From assembly GCA_963774075.1 (NCBI GenBank), contig CAVZDP010000002.1:620001-684000 (forward strand): a stretch of DNA of 64,000 nt, read 5' to 3'. A program made the translations under genes and the position numbers. Shown in pieces: positions 43,144 to 53,481 of the stretch; position 1 is the first letter of the stretch; every line of letters starts with the position of its first letter. The DNA is from JBBQNR01 sp963774075. GTDB lineage: Bacteria > Actinomycetota > Thermoleophilia > Solirubrobacterales > JBBDJG01. The notes beneath the pieces were generated by a model. That model saw only the letters and a list, made by a program, of their open reading frames with translations, did no database searches and was not told the origin of the DNA.

Positions 43144-43215
43144 TTTACCCCTCCCCGAATTGAGTCGTCATGGGCATCCCGACGACACCTTCACTCTCCA
43201 CCACCCCATCAACAT
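42344..43215. repeat. direct repeat, permease copy 2
   Basis: Partner of 40529-41398. Here the upstream part is still the coding C-terminus of the TetR-family protein. The high identity implies a recent duplication or ongoing conversion. Confidence 0.92.
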
Positions 43216-44271
43216 TCCGACCAGACCGAGCCGCGGCGTCGTGTGGAAGTGCTTGCACCCGGGCTCGCCGATGTCCTCGTTCGAGACCCGGACCCACTTG
43301 TGCTTGTCCGGGTCCGCGACCATCTCGTCGATGAGCGCACGGTTCTGCGCCTGTGCCTCTGCCCGCTCCTGAAAAGCGCGCCTGACCTCGTCGACGCGGG
43401 TGGCGAGGTCGTCGCGCAGCGTCTCGAGGTCCTCGATGTCGAGCACGCGCGGTCCGCCGCGTGCTCCGACCTTCCACTCGAGCTCGTCGCGCGGCTTCGC
43501 CTCCGGGAACATCGACGCGAGCTCGCGCTCGAGCCTCGCGATCTGGCCTCGCAGCGTGCGGCGAGCAGCACCCTCGTCGACCCCCTCGTCGACGGCCACC
43601 TGGTCGCCGGCGAGAGAGCGCTCGAGCGCCGCGATCGTCGCGTCGGGGGCTGGGGCGACCGACACGCGCTCCCTGATCGCCGACCGGGCGCGTTCGAAGG
43701 CCGCTCCGTCGTGGTAGAGCTGAAAAGCCCAGTTGGCACCCATCCCGAGGGAATGAAGCTCGAACGCGAGCTGGCGCGGATCGATCGACGCGGGTACGTC
43801 ACCCGTGTCCTGAGCGTCCTGGATCGCGGCCTCGAGAGCCATCAGCCATTCGCTCACGAAAGCCGCGACTTCGTCCCGCACGGGTCCCGGCCTGCCGTCG
43901 AACTCGGTAGAGGCGGCGACGAAGAAGCAGCCGCCCCGGAAGACCTCGCGCTCCATGTAGTCGAGCCAGGCATCGGTGAGCGACAGCAGGGCGTCGACGC
44001 CTCCGTCCGCGCGCGCCGAGCCAATCACTTCGTCCAAGAACACGCGCCTGGCGGCGGCAACGGTGGCGATTTGGAGATCCGCCTTCGATCCGAAGTGCGC
44101 GAAAACGCCGCTCTTGCTGAAGCCGAGCTCCTGCGCCAGCCGGCCGATCGTCAGCCCTTCGAGGCCCTCCTCGGAGGCGATCTGAACGGCGGCTTCGAGG
44201 ATCGCCTTTCGCATCCGCTCTCCCCGGGCCCGCCGGCCGTCAGTGGTCGTTTCTACCGCGCGAGGGACCAT
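43168..44271 (-). CDS. TetR-family regulator fused to a conserved C-terminal extension
   Basis: A 367-residue protein. Residues 16-65 form a TetR HTH (TIGRLAQELGFSKSGVFAHF at 41-60), and residues 70-215 form a typical ligand-binding core. After that comes about 150 extra residues: a coiled-coil region (RGQIARLERELASMF) and a tail from about 320 with KHKWVRVSNEDIGEPGCKHF, then HTTPRLGLVGMLMGWW and RVKVSSGCP. The tail looks like a conserved standalone module. It starts the permease operon; a palindrome between its own -35 and -10 suggests autoregulation. Confidence 0.88.
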   Translation of the reverse strand: MVPRAVETTTDGRRARGERMRKAILEAAVQIASEEGLEGLTIGRLAQELGFSKSGVFAHFGSKADLQIATVAAARRVFLDEVIGSARADGGVDALLSLTDAWLDYMEREVFRGGCFFVAASTEFDGRPGPVRDEVAAFVSEWLMALEAAIQDAQDTGDVPASIDPRQLAFELHSLGMGANWAFQLYHDGAAFERARSAIRERVSVAPAPDATIAALERSLAGDQVAVDEGVDEGAARRTLRGQIARLERELASMFPEAKPRDELEWKVGARGGPRVLDIEDLETLRDDLATRVDEVRRAFQERAEAQAQNRALIDEMVADPDKHKWVRVSNEDIGEPGCKHFHTTPRLGLVGMLMGWWRVKVSSGCP

Positions 44272-44281
44272 GAGCGCGCGG

Positions 44282-44311
44282 ATAGTAGCACGAACGATCG
44301 TGCGAATACAA
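44282..44311 (-). promoter_or_regulatory. TetR promoter with operator between -35 and -10
   Basis: On this strand a -35-like TTGTAT (44306-44311) and -10-like TACTAT (44282-44287) are spaced 18 bp. The spacer contains the palindrome GCACGA-ACGA-TCGTGC (44288-44303). The start codon is at 44271. The arrangement is that of a self-repressing TetR promoter. Confidence 0.6.
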
Positions 44312-44422
44312 GGCCTCAGCCCAGGTTCTAAAAGGCTTCCTGTCAGGCGCCGCGTCAGCCGGACGTGAACCCCGGCGGCGCGCCGGGCCTGCCGCTCGTC
44401 TAGGGTTCCGCCCCCCGAGCAG

Positions 44423-45625
44423 ATGCGATTCTACGAGTACGAGGCACGCAGGATCCTTGACCGGGCCGGCATCCCCATGTCGCGCCACGGCTTCGCGAAG
44501 ACCGCCGAGGAGGGGCGCCGGATCGCCGACGAGATCGGGGGCCCGGTCGTGATCAAATCCCAGGTCCTGACGGGCGGACGGATGAAGGCGGGCGGCGTCA
44601 AGTTCGCTGACACCCCGGATGAGGCGGCCGAGCGAGCGGCCGAGATCCTCGCGCTCGAGATCAACGGCCACGTCCCGAGGGGCGTGCTGGTGGACAGCAA
44701 GGCCCCGATCAAGCAGGAGTACTACGCGGGCGTCACGTTCGACGGCATCCGCAAGCTCCCGATCATGATCTTCAGCGACATGGGTGGGATCGACATCGAG
44801 GAGGTGGCCGAGGAACACCCCGAGCACGTCGGCCGAGGCCATTTCTCGACCGTCCTGCCGCAGTCCGACTTCCAGGCCAAGCGCGTAATCGCGTCAGTGG
44901 GGATCACCGGTTCGGAGCTGAACCGGCTGACTCCGATCCTCTCCAGGCTTGCGAAGCTCTTCGTGGACTACGGAATGACGCTGGCGGAGATCAACCCGCT
45001 CGCGCAGCTCGAGGACGGCACGTTCATAGCCGTGGACTCTCACATGGACATGGAGACCGAGGCACGCCCCTACCAGGCGAAGCTGCTCGGTGACCTCGGC
45101 ATCGGCGACGAGGAGACCCGACTCGCGCGCGAGCCCACGGAGTTTGAGATTCGCGGCGAGCAGATCGACTCCGCGGACCATCGCGGCGTTGCAGGCAACG
45201 TGACCGAGTTCGACGGCAACCTCGGGCTCGTGATCGGCGCCGGCGGAGGGAGCCTGACGCTCTTCGACGCCGTTCGGGCTCACGGGGGCAAGCCGGCCAA
45301 CTACTGCGAGATCGGGGGCAACCCGAGCGTCCGGAAGACATGCGAGCTGACCAAGCTCGTGCTGTCGAAGCCCGGAGTGGACAAGATCGCGGTGATGATG
45401 AGCATCGTGTCGAACACCCGCGTGGACATCGTCGCCCGCGGCGTCATCAAGGCCTGCGTCGAGCTCGGCCACGACCCGAGCGAGAAGGTGGCGATCTTCC
45501 GTATCCCCGGCGCCTGGGAGGAAGAGGGCTTCAAGATCCTGGAGAAGTACGGCGTCGAGTACTGCGACCGGTCGGTATCGATGCACGAGGCGGCACGGCG
45601 CGCCGTAGAGAAGGTGGCGGCGTAG
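44423..45625 (+). CDS. succinyl-CoA-synthetase-like beta subunit (ATP-grasp acyl-CoA ligase)
   Basis: A 400-residue ATP-grasp protein related to SucC. It opens MRFYEYEARRILDRAG, has VVIKSQVLTGGRMKAGGVKF near 44-63 (the SucC GGRGKAGG loop with Met for Gly), ATP-grasp metal residues in LAEINPLAQLEDG near 192, and the ligase domain GNVTEFDGNLGLVIGAGGG near 258. The second half departs from classical SucC (CEIGGNPSVRKT for the usual GGGA motif). Succinyl-CoA synthetase, malate-CoA ligase and other acyl-CoA ligases share this fold, so the acid is undetermined. The alpha subunit follows after 18 bp. Confidence 0.85.
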   Translation: MRFYEYEARRILDRAGIPMSRHGFAKTAEEGRRIADEIGGPVVIKSQVLTGGRMKAGGVKFADTPDEAAERAAEILALEINGHVPRGVLVDSKAPIKQEYYAGVTFDGIRKLPIMIFSDMGGIDIEEVAEEHPEHVGRGHFSTVLPQSDFQAKRVIASVGITGSELNRLTPILSRLAKLFVDYGMTLAEINPLAQLEDGTFIAVDSHMDMETEARPYQAKLLGDLGIGDEETRLAREPTEFEIRGEQIDSADHRGVAGNVTEFDGNLGLVIGAGGGSLTLFDAVRAHGGKPANYCEIGGNPSVRKTCELTKLVLSKPGVDKIAVMMSIVSNTRVDIVARGVIKACVELGHDPSEKVAIFRIPGAWEEEGFKILEKYGVEYCDRSVSMHEAARRAVEKVAA

Positions 45626-45643
45626 CCGGAGCGAGATAGCGCA

Positions 45644-46561
45644 TTGATTCTGATCGACAGGAATACGACGTTCATCGTTCAGGGGATCACCGGCAGGGAA
45701 GCCGTGAACCTGACCCGCGAGAACCTCGACTATGGGTCGAAGATCGTCGGCGGCGTCACGCCCGGCCGCAAGGGCCGCGACGTGCACGGAGTGCCGGTGT
45801 TCGACACCGTCGAGCAGGTCGTCGAGGCCAGCGGCGGCATCCCCGACGGCTCGGTCGTCACGGTCCCCCCCGCCTTCACGCGCGACGCGGTCTTCGAGGC
45901 AATCGAGGCCGGTGTAAAGCTGATCGTGATCGTGACCGAGCGGATCCCCCGCTACCAGGTGGCACAGATGGTCGAGCTCGCCGCGCTTCGCGGCGCCCGC
46001 ATCATCGGGCCAAACTGCCTCGGGATCATCTGCCCGGGTAAGGCCAAGATGGGCGGCATCGGCGGGCCGGCCGTCGACACGCGCAAGGCATACACGCCGG
46101 GCGCCGTCGGCGTGATGTCGCGCAGCGGTGGGATGACGACGGAGATCTCGAGCACTCTGACCGCCGCCGGACTCGGGCAGTCGACGGCGGTCTCGATCGG
46201 TGGCGACGCGATCATCGGCTCGAGCTACGCCGAGCTGATGCCACTGTTCGAAGCGGACGAGCAGACAGAGGCGCTCGTCATCTATTCGGAGCCGGGTGGC
46301 CGCATGGAGTACGAGCTGGCGCGCTGGGTGAAAGAGAACGATTCGCGGCTACCGATAGTGGCGTTCATGGCCGGCCGCTTCATGGACGAGATGCCCGGCA
46401 TGAGCTTCGGGCACGCCGGCACGATCGTCGAGGGCAAGGCCGACACGGCATCGGAGAAGATCGCGCACCTCGAGCGGGCAGGGATCGCCGTCGCCGAGGA
46501 GATCGCGAGCATCCCCGACCTCGTCAAGGAGCGCATCGGCGAGAAGGCGGTGGCGACGTGA
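45644..46561 (+). CDS. succinyl-CoA-synthetase-like alpha subunit
   Basis: A 305-residue SucD-like subunit from a TTG at 45644. The CoA-binding start is ILIDRNTTFIVQGITGREA, GGVTPGRKGRDVHGVPVF near 35 matches SucD, GPNCLGIICPGKAKMG near 122, and GMSFGHAGTIVEGK near 251 contains the phosphorylated His (SucD reads GHAGA). It pairs with the preceding beta subunit, forming an ADP-forming acyl-CoA ligase. Its stop overlaps the ferredoxin gene start as GTGA, an unusual partnership for a succinyl-CoA synthetase. Confidence 0.88.
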   Translation: MILIDRNTTFIVQGITGREAVNLTRENLDYGSKIVGGVTPGRKGRDVHGVPVFDTVEQVVEASGGIPDGSVVTVPPAFTRDAVFEAIEAGVKLIVIVTERIPRYQVAQMVELAALRGARIIGPNCLGIICPGKAKMGGIGGPAVDTRKAYTPGAVGVMSRSGGMTTEISSTLTAAGLGQSTAVSIGGDAIIGSSYAELMPLFEADEQTEALVIYSEPGGRMEYELARWVKENDSRLPIVAFMAGRFMDEMPGMSFGHAGTIVEGKADTASEKIAHLERAGIAVAEEIASIPDLVKERIGEKAVAT

Positions 46562-46797
46562 GCCGAAACGGTGCGCCGGCGGCACTCTTCATCCAGGTGG
46601 AGGTGGACGAGGCAGTTGCGCGGGATCCCGAGATGGCGAAGAAGCTCGAGGAGGTCTGCCCGGTCGACATCTACGAGCAGGCTGACGACGGCACGCTCGC
46701 GATCGTGGAGGAGAACCTCGACGAGTGCGTGCTCTGCTACCTGTGCGTCGAGGCGACTCCCGACGACACGGTGCGGGTTGTCAAACTCTACGAGTAG
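46558..46797 (+). CDS. small ferredoxin-like protein (FixX-type single cluster)
   Basis: A 79-residue acidic protein from a GTG overlapping the alpha-subunit stop. Its Cys pattern is VCPVDIYE near 36 and ECVLCYLCVEATP near 60. This is a remote CP Cys plus a CxxCxxC triplet, enough for one [4Fe-4S] cluster as in FixX-like or truncated bacterial ferredoxins; the other cluster's triplet is missing. It would carry electrons in the cytosol. The coupling to an acyl-CoA ligase pair suggests a redox step on the same substrate, not identified here. Confidence 0.85.
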   Translation: MSRNGAPAALFIQVEVDEAVARDPEMAKKLEEVCPVDIYEQADDGTLAIVEENLDECVLCYLCVEATPDDTVRVVKLYE

Positions 46798-46840
46798 CTC
46801 CTGATCCGGGTCGTGAGCGCGGCTCGGGAAGACTGCTCGA

Positions 46841-47650
46841 TTGAAGCCTTACCTCTCGCTTTGCGCCATCTACCGGGACGAGGCTCCCTATCTTCGCGAG
46901 TGGATCGAGTTCCATCGCGTGGTCGGAGTCGAGCGGTTCTTTCTCTATAACAACCTCAGCGTCGACCACCATCTGGACGAGCTCGCTCCGTACATCGCGG
47001 AAGGCGTGGTCTCCCAGCACGACTGGCCGGAGGAGCCGGGTCAGTACGGAGCGTACGCTCACTGCCTGCGCGAGCACGGCGGCGACTCGCGCTGGATCGC
47101 GTTCCTGGACATCGACGAGTTCCTGTTCTCTCCCACGTCGCGAGCGCTCGCGGAGATCCTCGTGGACTTCGAGCAGTGGCCCGGGGTGGGAGTGAACCTC
47201 GCCCTCTTCGGCACCTCAGGTCATGTCACGCCGCCGCCGGGTCTGATCATCGAGAACTACGTCTGGCGGGTCACGGAGCCCAAGCCAGGAACCCACATCA
47301 AGAGCATCGTGGACCCAACCCGGACCGTTCGCCCCGAAACGAGCCATCACTTCTCCTACGAGAGCGGTGAGGCGGTGGACGAAAAGAAACGACCCGTGGA
47401 GGGCGGCCTCACCCGGTCTCCCACGCTGTCGCTGCTGCGCGTGAACCACTACGTGACGAGGTCGAAGGCCGAGTGGATGCGCAAGCTGGCGCGCAGGCGT
47501 GCCGATACGGGCGAGCTGTGGCACGTGCCGCGGGTGGAGACGCTCCAGCGCAGGGAGCAGAACATGAACGCGACCCTCGATACCGCGATCACGGCGTATG
47601 TACCGCAGGTGCGTGACGGGCTCGAGCGCGTGGCCGCAGGGGAGCGCTGA
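46841..47650 (+). CDS. glycosyltransferase family 92-like protein
   Basis: A 269-residue GT-A-like protein from a TTG with GGGAAG upstream. The opening LSLCAIYRDEAPYLREWIEFH is the characteristic start of family 92 (DUF23) proteins; RFFLYNNLSVD near 32 and IAFLDIDEFLFSP near 87, with the DxD-like metal site, complete the pattern. HHFSYESGEAVD near 170 may bind the acceptor. The acceptor is probably an envelope glycan, but this is inference. It follows the ferredoxin gene after 43 bp. Confidence 0.85.
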   Translation: MKPYLSLCAIYRDEAPYLREWIEFHRVVGVERFFLYNNLSVDHHLDELAPYIAEGVVSQHDWPEEPGQYGAYAHCLREHGGDSRWIAFLDIDEFLFSPTSRALAEILVDFEQWPGVGVNLALFGTSGHVTPPPGLIIENYVWRVTEPKPGTHIKSIVDPTRTVRPETSHHFSYESGEAVDEKKRPVEGGLTRSPTLSLLRVNHYVTRSKAEWMRKLARRRADTGELWHVPRVETLQRREQNMNATLDTAITAYVPQVRDGLERVAAGER

Positions 47651-47683
47651 ACGGCTCGTTAGGCCGGCGCCCTGGACGCAGCC

Positions 47684-48289
47684 TCAGGGGGCGGCAGGCG
47701 GCGTGGGCTCGGGCTCAGGGGCGTTGGGCACGCTCAGGTCGTGCACCGCGGTCTTGCTGGTCGGTGCGCCGTCGCTACAGCCGAACATGTACCTGCGGCT
47801 CTTGCGGCAACCGGGACCAGTAAAGCCGCTGAAAGCCTGCCAGCGGTAGACCCGCGGCGAGCCGATCGCCCTGTCGTCGAAGAGGTACGTGACGCTTCGC
47901 TGGTTGAGACGGCGCACGGTGAACGCACCGAGCCGCTTGCGCTTCGGTCTGGTCCTGTACAGGCTGCCGCGCAGCTTGCCCTCCCTGAACGAGGCGCATG
48001 CCTCGAAGTCCTGCTTACCGTCGCCGCCGCGTCCCTGCTTCCAGATGTAGACGCAGAGTGCTCGCGGTTCCCTGCGCGAAGAGCGAAGATCGCGGGACCG
48101 CCACGCGCGGAACGTGTCGACCGAATGCGCGAGCTGGCTCCCTCGGTGCGCCGCGGTCGCCGACTTGATGTCGAACAGACTCCTGCCGGCGTTGCGGTTG
48201 TCCTCGACAGTCGTGGCATCCGCCAGGGCGACAGCGGCGAACGCCGGCAGCGCCAGGATCAGCGCGGCTGCGAAAAGCCGAAGCTGCAT
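47684..48289 (-). CDS. hypothetical secreted protein
   Basis: A 201-residue protein with a clear signal peptide (MQLRLFAAALILALPAFAAV, cleavage near ALA-DATT). The mature part is rich in Arg and Ser, contains four Cys (ALCVYIWKQ, EACASFRE, PGCRKSRRYMFGCSDG) that could form two disulfides, and ends in a Pro-rich tail. No family is recognised. It is convergent with the GT92 gene and divergent (29 bp) from the acyl-CoA synthetase. Confidence 0.75.
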   Translation of the reverse strand: MQLRLFAAALILALPAFAAVALADATTVEDNRNAGRSLFDIKSATAAHRGSQLAHSVDTFRAWRSRDLRSSRREPRALCVYIWKQGRGGDGKQDFEACASFREGKLRGSLYRTRPKRKRLGAFTVRRLNQRSVTYLFDDRAIGSPRVYRWQAFSGFTGPGCRKSRRYMFGCSDGAPTSKTAVHDLSVPNAPEPEPTPPAAP

Positions 48290-48318
48290 CGCAGCTGACC
48301 GTACTATCTGCCCCGGAT

Positions 48319-49836
48319 ATGTGCGCTGATCGAACCGGGCAGAGCTTCAACTTCACCCGCGACGTCGTCGAGCGCCTCGCGCGGGAGCGACCGACGGATG
48401 AGGCGCTTCGGGCGCTTTCCGCCGAGGGCGGGCGGAAAAGCTTCACGTACGCGGAGGTGGCCCGCGAGGCCGAAGCTTCCGCAGCGCGCCTGCACTCCCT
48501 CGGTGTCGGTCGCGGCGACGTCGTGATGACGCTGATGGGCGCGAGGGCGGACTGGGTCTTCGCGCTGCTGGGAGCGTGGCGGCTCGGCGCCATCGCTCTC
48601 CCCTGCTCCGAGCAGCTGCGCGGCAGGGACATCGCGTTCCGGATCGAACGGGCGAAGCCGAGTGTCGCGCTGTTCGCGCGACGCGACCGCGACGAGCTGG
48701 AGAGGGCGTGCGAGATGGTGGCCGACGCCCCCCGCGTCGTGGACGTCGACGAGGAGGCGCTGCGCGCGGACGAGCCGCCCCTCGTGACGGCGACGGCGTA
48801 TGACGACCCGGCGCTGATGACGTTCACGTCCGGCACCGTTGGAGAGCCGCGGGGTGCGGTGCACACGCAGCGATACCTGCGGGGCCAGGCGGTGCAGGCC
48901 GAGCACTGGCTGGGCGCCGGTCCCGGCGACCTGGTCTGGTGCACCGCGGCCAGCGGCTGGTCCAAGTCGGCGCGGAACGCCTTCGTGGCACCGTGGAGCC
49001 GGGGCGCCGCCTGCCTGTTGCACGAGGACCGCTTCGACCCATCCCAACGTCTCGAGCTGGTCTCGCGCGAGGGGGTGACGATCCTCTGTCAGGCTCCCAC
49101 CGAGTACCGCATGATCGCCAAGCGCGTCTCGCTGGAGGGCCTGCGGGCGCCCGCGCTGCGCCGGCTCGTCTCGGCCGGCGAGCCGCTCAACCCGGAGGTG
49201 ATGGCGGTCTTCGCGGACGCCCTCGGCCTCGACATCCGCGACGGCTACGGGCAGACGGAGACCGGACAGCTCACCGGGATGCCGGACGGAGAGAAGGTGC
49301 GGCCGGGGTCGATGGGCAGGCCGCTGCCGGGCTTCGACCTCGAGGTGCTCGACGAGCAGGGGCGCCCCGCGGCCGAGGGCGAGCTGTCGCTCGACCCGGC
49401 GACGGTGCCGACGTTCTTCCGCGGCTACCTCGGAGAGGAGGCCTTTCGCGGGGAGCGCTGGCACACGGGGGATCGGGTCCGGAAGGACAAGGACGGCTAC
49501 CTGTGGTTCGAGGGACGCATGGACGACGTCATCCTCTCCGCCGGCTACCGCATCGGCCCCTTCGAGGTGGAGTCAGCCCTGGTCGCTCACCCCGCGGTCG
49601 CCGAGGCCGCGGCCGTCGCCGCTGACGACGACGAGCGCGGCTCGGTCGTCAGGGCGGTGATCGTCCTGCGCGACGGCTTCGCGGGCGACGACCGCCTTGC
49701 ACGTGAGCTTCAGGACCACGTCAAGCAGACGACTGCTCCATACAAGTACCCACGGATCGTCGAGTTCCGCGATTACTTGCCAAAAACCTCGAGCGGGAAG
49801 ATCAAGCGAGCAGAGCTTCGTAGAGAGTCGGCTTAG
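48319..49836 (+). CDS. acyl-CoA synthetase, AMP-binding family (medium-chain/ACSM-like)
   Basis: A 505-residue adenylate-forming enzyme that would activate a carboxylic acid with ATP and CoA. The P-loop TFTSGTVGEPRGAVHTQRYL near 172 has Arg where the last Lys is common; DGYGQTETGQL near 311 is motif A5; WHTGDRVRKDKDGY near 382 holds the ribose-binding Asp; SSGKIKRAELRR near 493 carries the catalytic Lys. The overall arrangement resembles medium-chain acyl-CoA synthetases. The acid substrate is unknown. It may support the acyl-CoA pathways elsewhere in the window. Confidence 0.9.
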   Translation: MCADRTGQSFNFTRDVVERLARERPTDEALRALSAEGGRKSFTYAEVAREAEASAARLHSLGVGRGDVVMTLMGARADWVFALLGAWRLGAIALPCSEQLRGRDIAFRIERAKPSVALFARRDRDELERACEMVADAPRVVDVDEEALRADEPPLVTATAYDDPALMTFTSGTVGEPRGAVHTQRYLRGQAVQAEHWLGAGPGDLVWCTAASGWSKSARNAFVAPWSRGAACLLHEDRFDPSQRLELVSREGVTILCQAPTEYRMIAKRVSLEGLRAPALRRLVSAGEPLNPEVMAVFADALGLDIRDGYGQTETGQLTGMPDGEKVRPGSMGRPLPGFDLEVLDEQGRPAAEGELSLDPATVPTFFRGYLGEEAFRGERWHTGDRVRKDKDGYLWFEGRMDDVILSAGYRIGPFEVESALVAHPAVAEAAAVAADDDERGSVVRAVIVLRDGFAGDDRLARELQDHVKQTTAPYKYPRIVEFRDYLPKTSSGKIKRAELRRESA

Positions 49837-50003
49837 GCGAGCGCCGGCCCGCATTGTCTCCCTTGCTGACCGGATCGGAAGCAGCGGGAGCATCTGCTCG
49901 GTCGCTGCGGCCGATCCGGCGAACCGCCGGGAGGCAACACGGGCCGTCGCTCTTCGCCCGGACGTAGCGACTGCGGCTTTTGGCCAAGGGTAAGGTGAGT
50001 GGC

Positions 50004-52016
<2,013 letters not shown>

Positions 52017-52041
52017 CGCCCCTCGTTCGGTCTCTACGCTC

Positions 52042-53391
52042 TCAAAGGACCGGCAGGTACTTGTCGAGCTCCCACTGTGAGAGCTGGCTGCGGTAGTCAT
52101 CCCACTCCTGGCGCTTGATCTCGACGAAGCGCGAAAAAGTGTGCTCGCCGAGCGTCTTCAGGATCAGCTCCGACTCGGCCGCGAGCTCGACCGCCTCACC
52201 CAGCGTCTCCGGTAGCTGCTCGATGCCCAGCTTGCGCCGCTCGTCCGGGGACAGGTGGTAGAGGTTCTTCTCCATCGGCTCCGGCAGCTCGTAGCCCTTT
52301 TCGATCCCCTCGAGGCCGGCCTGCAGAAGGGCTGCGAAACAAAGATACGGATTGCAGGCCGGGTCGGGACTGCGGATCTCGCAGCGCGTGGCCTGCTCCT
52401 TGCCGGGGTGGTACAGCGGCACGCGGATGAGCGCGGAGCGGTTGCGGCGCGACCAGGCGACGTAGACCGGAGCCTCGTAGCCGGGCACGAGCCGCTTGTA
52501 GGAGTTCACCCACTGGGCGAAGAGCGCCGAGACCTCGCGGGCGTGCTTGAGCTGCCCTGCGATGAACGACTTGGCGATCTCGGACAGGTAGTACTGGTCG
52601 TTGGCGTCGTAGAACGCGTTGCGGCCTTCCTTGAACAACGACTGGTGCGTGTGCATCCCAGAGCCGTTCTCGCCGTAGAGCGGCTTGGGCATGAAGGTCG
52701 CGTAGAAGCCGTACTTCATCGCGTACTCCTTCACGGTGATGCGGTAGGTCATGCAATGGTCCGCCATCGTGAGCGCGTCCGCGAAGCGCATGTCGACCTC
52801 GTGCTGGGACGGGCCGACCTCGTGGTGGCTGTACTCGACGTGGATCCCGAGCTGCTCCAGCGCGAGCACGGTCTCCCGGCGCAGGTCCGAGCCTGCGTCG
52901 AGAGTCGTGAGATCGAAGTAGCCCCCCCTGTCGAGGACCTCCGGCGGGCCACTGGTGTCGGCCGAGCGGAAGTAGAAGTACTCGAGCTCGGGCCCGACGT
53001 TGAACGTCTCGAAGCCCATCGAGCGCATACGGTCGAGGGCCCGGCGAAGAACCCAGCGCGGATCGCCCTCGTAGGGCTCCCCACCCGGCACCTGGATGTC
53101 GCAGAACATGCGCGCGGTGGCCTTGTCCTCTGGGCGCCAGGGCAGAATGGCGAACGTCTGCGGATCGGGCATGGCGATCATGTCCGACTCCTCGATCGGG
53201 TTGAACCCGGTGATGGACGACCCGTCGAAGCCCATGCCGCCCTCGAAGGCGTCCTCGAGCTCCTCGCTGTTGATCGAGAAGCTCTTGAGCTGGCCGAGTA
53301 TGTCGGTGAACCAGAGGCGGATGAAGCGAACGTCACGGTCGTCGACTATCCGCCTGACGTCTGCCGGGGTGGTGGGCGCGTCTTTGGACAC
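52042..53391 (-). CDS. glnA: glutamine synthetase type I
   Basis: A 449-residue GSI. Signatures are EGGMGFDGSSITGF near 50, the catalytic and metal residues VGPELEYFYF near 132, SHHEVGPSQHEVD near 188, ENGSGMHTHQSLFKEG near 240, and NRSALIRVPLY near 318. The length of about 450 and a tail without the long GSI-beta insertion fit GSI-alpha, which is not adenylylated, but the tail region NLYHLSPDERRK keeps a Tyr near the GSI-beta adenylylation site, so this should be tested. It makes glutamine from glutamate and ammonia. It follows a hairpin-rich spacer after the HxlR gene. Confidence 0.95.
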   Translation of the reverse strand: MSKDAPTTPADVRRIVDDRDVRFIRLWFTDILGQLKSFSINSEELEDAFEGGMGFDGSSITGFNPIEESDMIAMPDPQTFAILPWRPEDKATARMFCDIQVPGGEPYEGDPRWVLRRALDRMRSMGFETFNVGPELEYFYFRSADTSGPPEVLDRGGYFDLTTLDAGSDLRRETVLALEQLGIHVEYSHHEVGPSQHEVDMRFADALTMADHCMTYRITVKEYAMKYGFYATFMPKPLYGENGSGMHTHQSLFKEGRNAFYDANDQYYLSEIAKSFIAGQLKHAREVSALFAQWVNSYKRLVPGYEAPVYVAWSRRNRSALIRVPLYHPGKEQATRCEIRSPDPACNPYLCFAALLQAGLEGIEKGYELPEPMEKNLYHLSPDERRKLGIEQLPETLGEAVELAAESELILKTLGEHTFSRFVEIKRQEWDDYRSQLSQWELDKYLPVL

Positions 53392-53481
53392 TGCGGCTCC
53401 TTAGCTCTTCGGGTGGACCGGAAAAGAGCGCAGAGGATATCTATGCGGCCGAAGCGGCCGGGCCGCAGCCGCTGCAGGCCG

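Noticed and set aside
42604..44331. 575-codon open frame on the + strand
   Set aside because: Antisense to the permease and TetR-family genes; no recognisable domain and a repetitive low-complexity composition.
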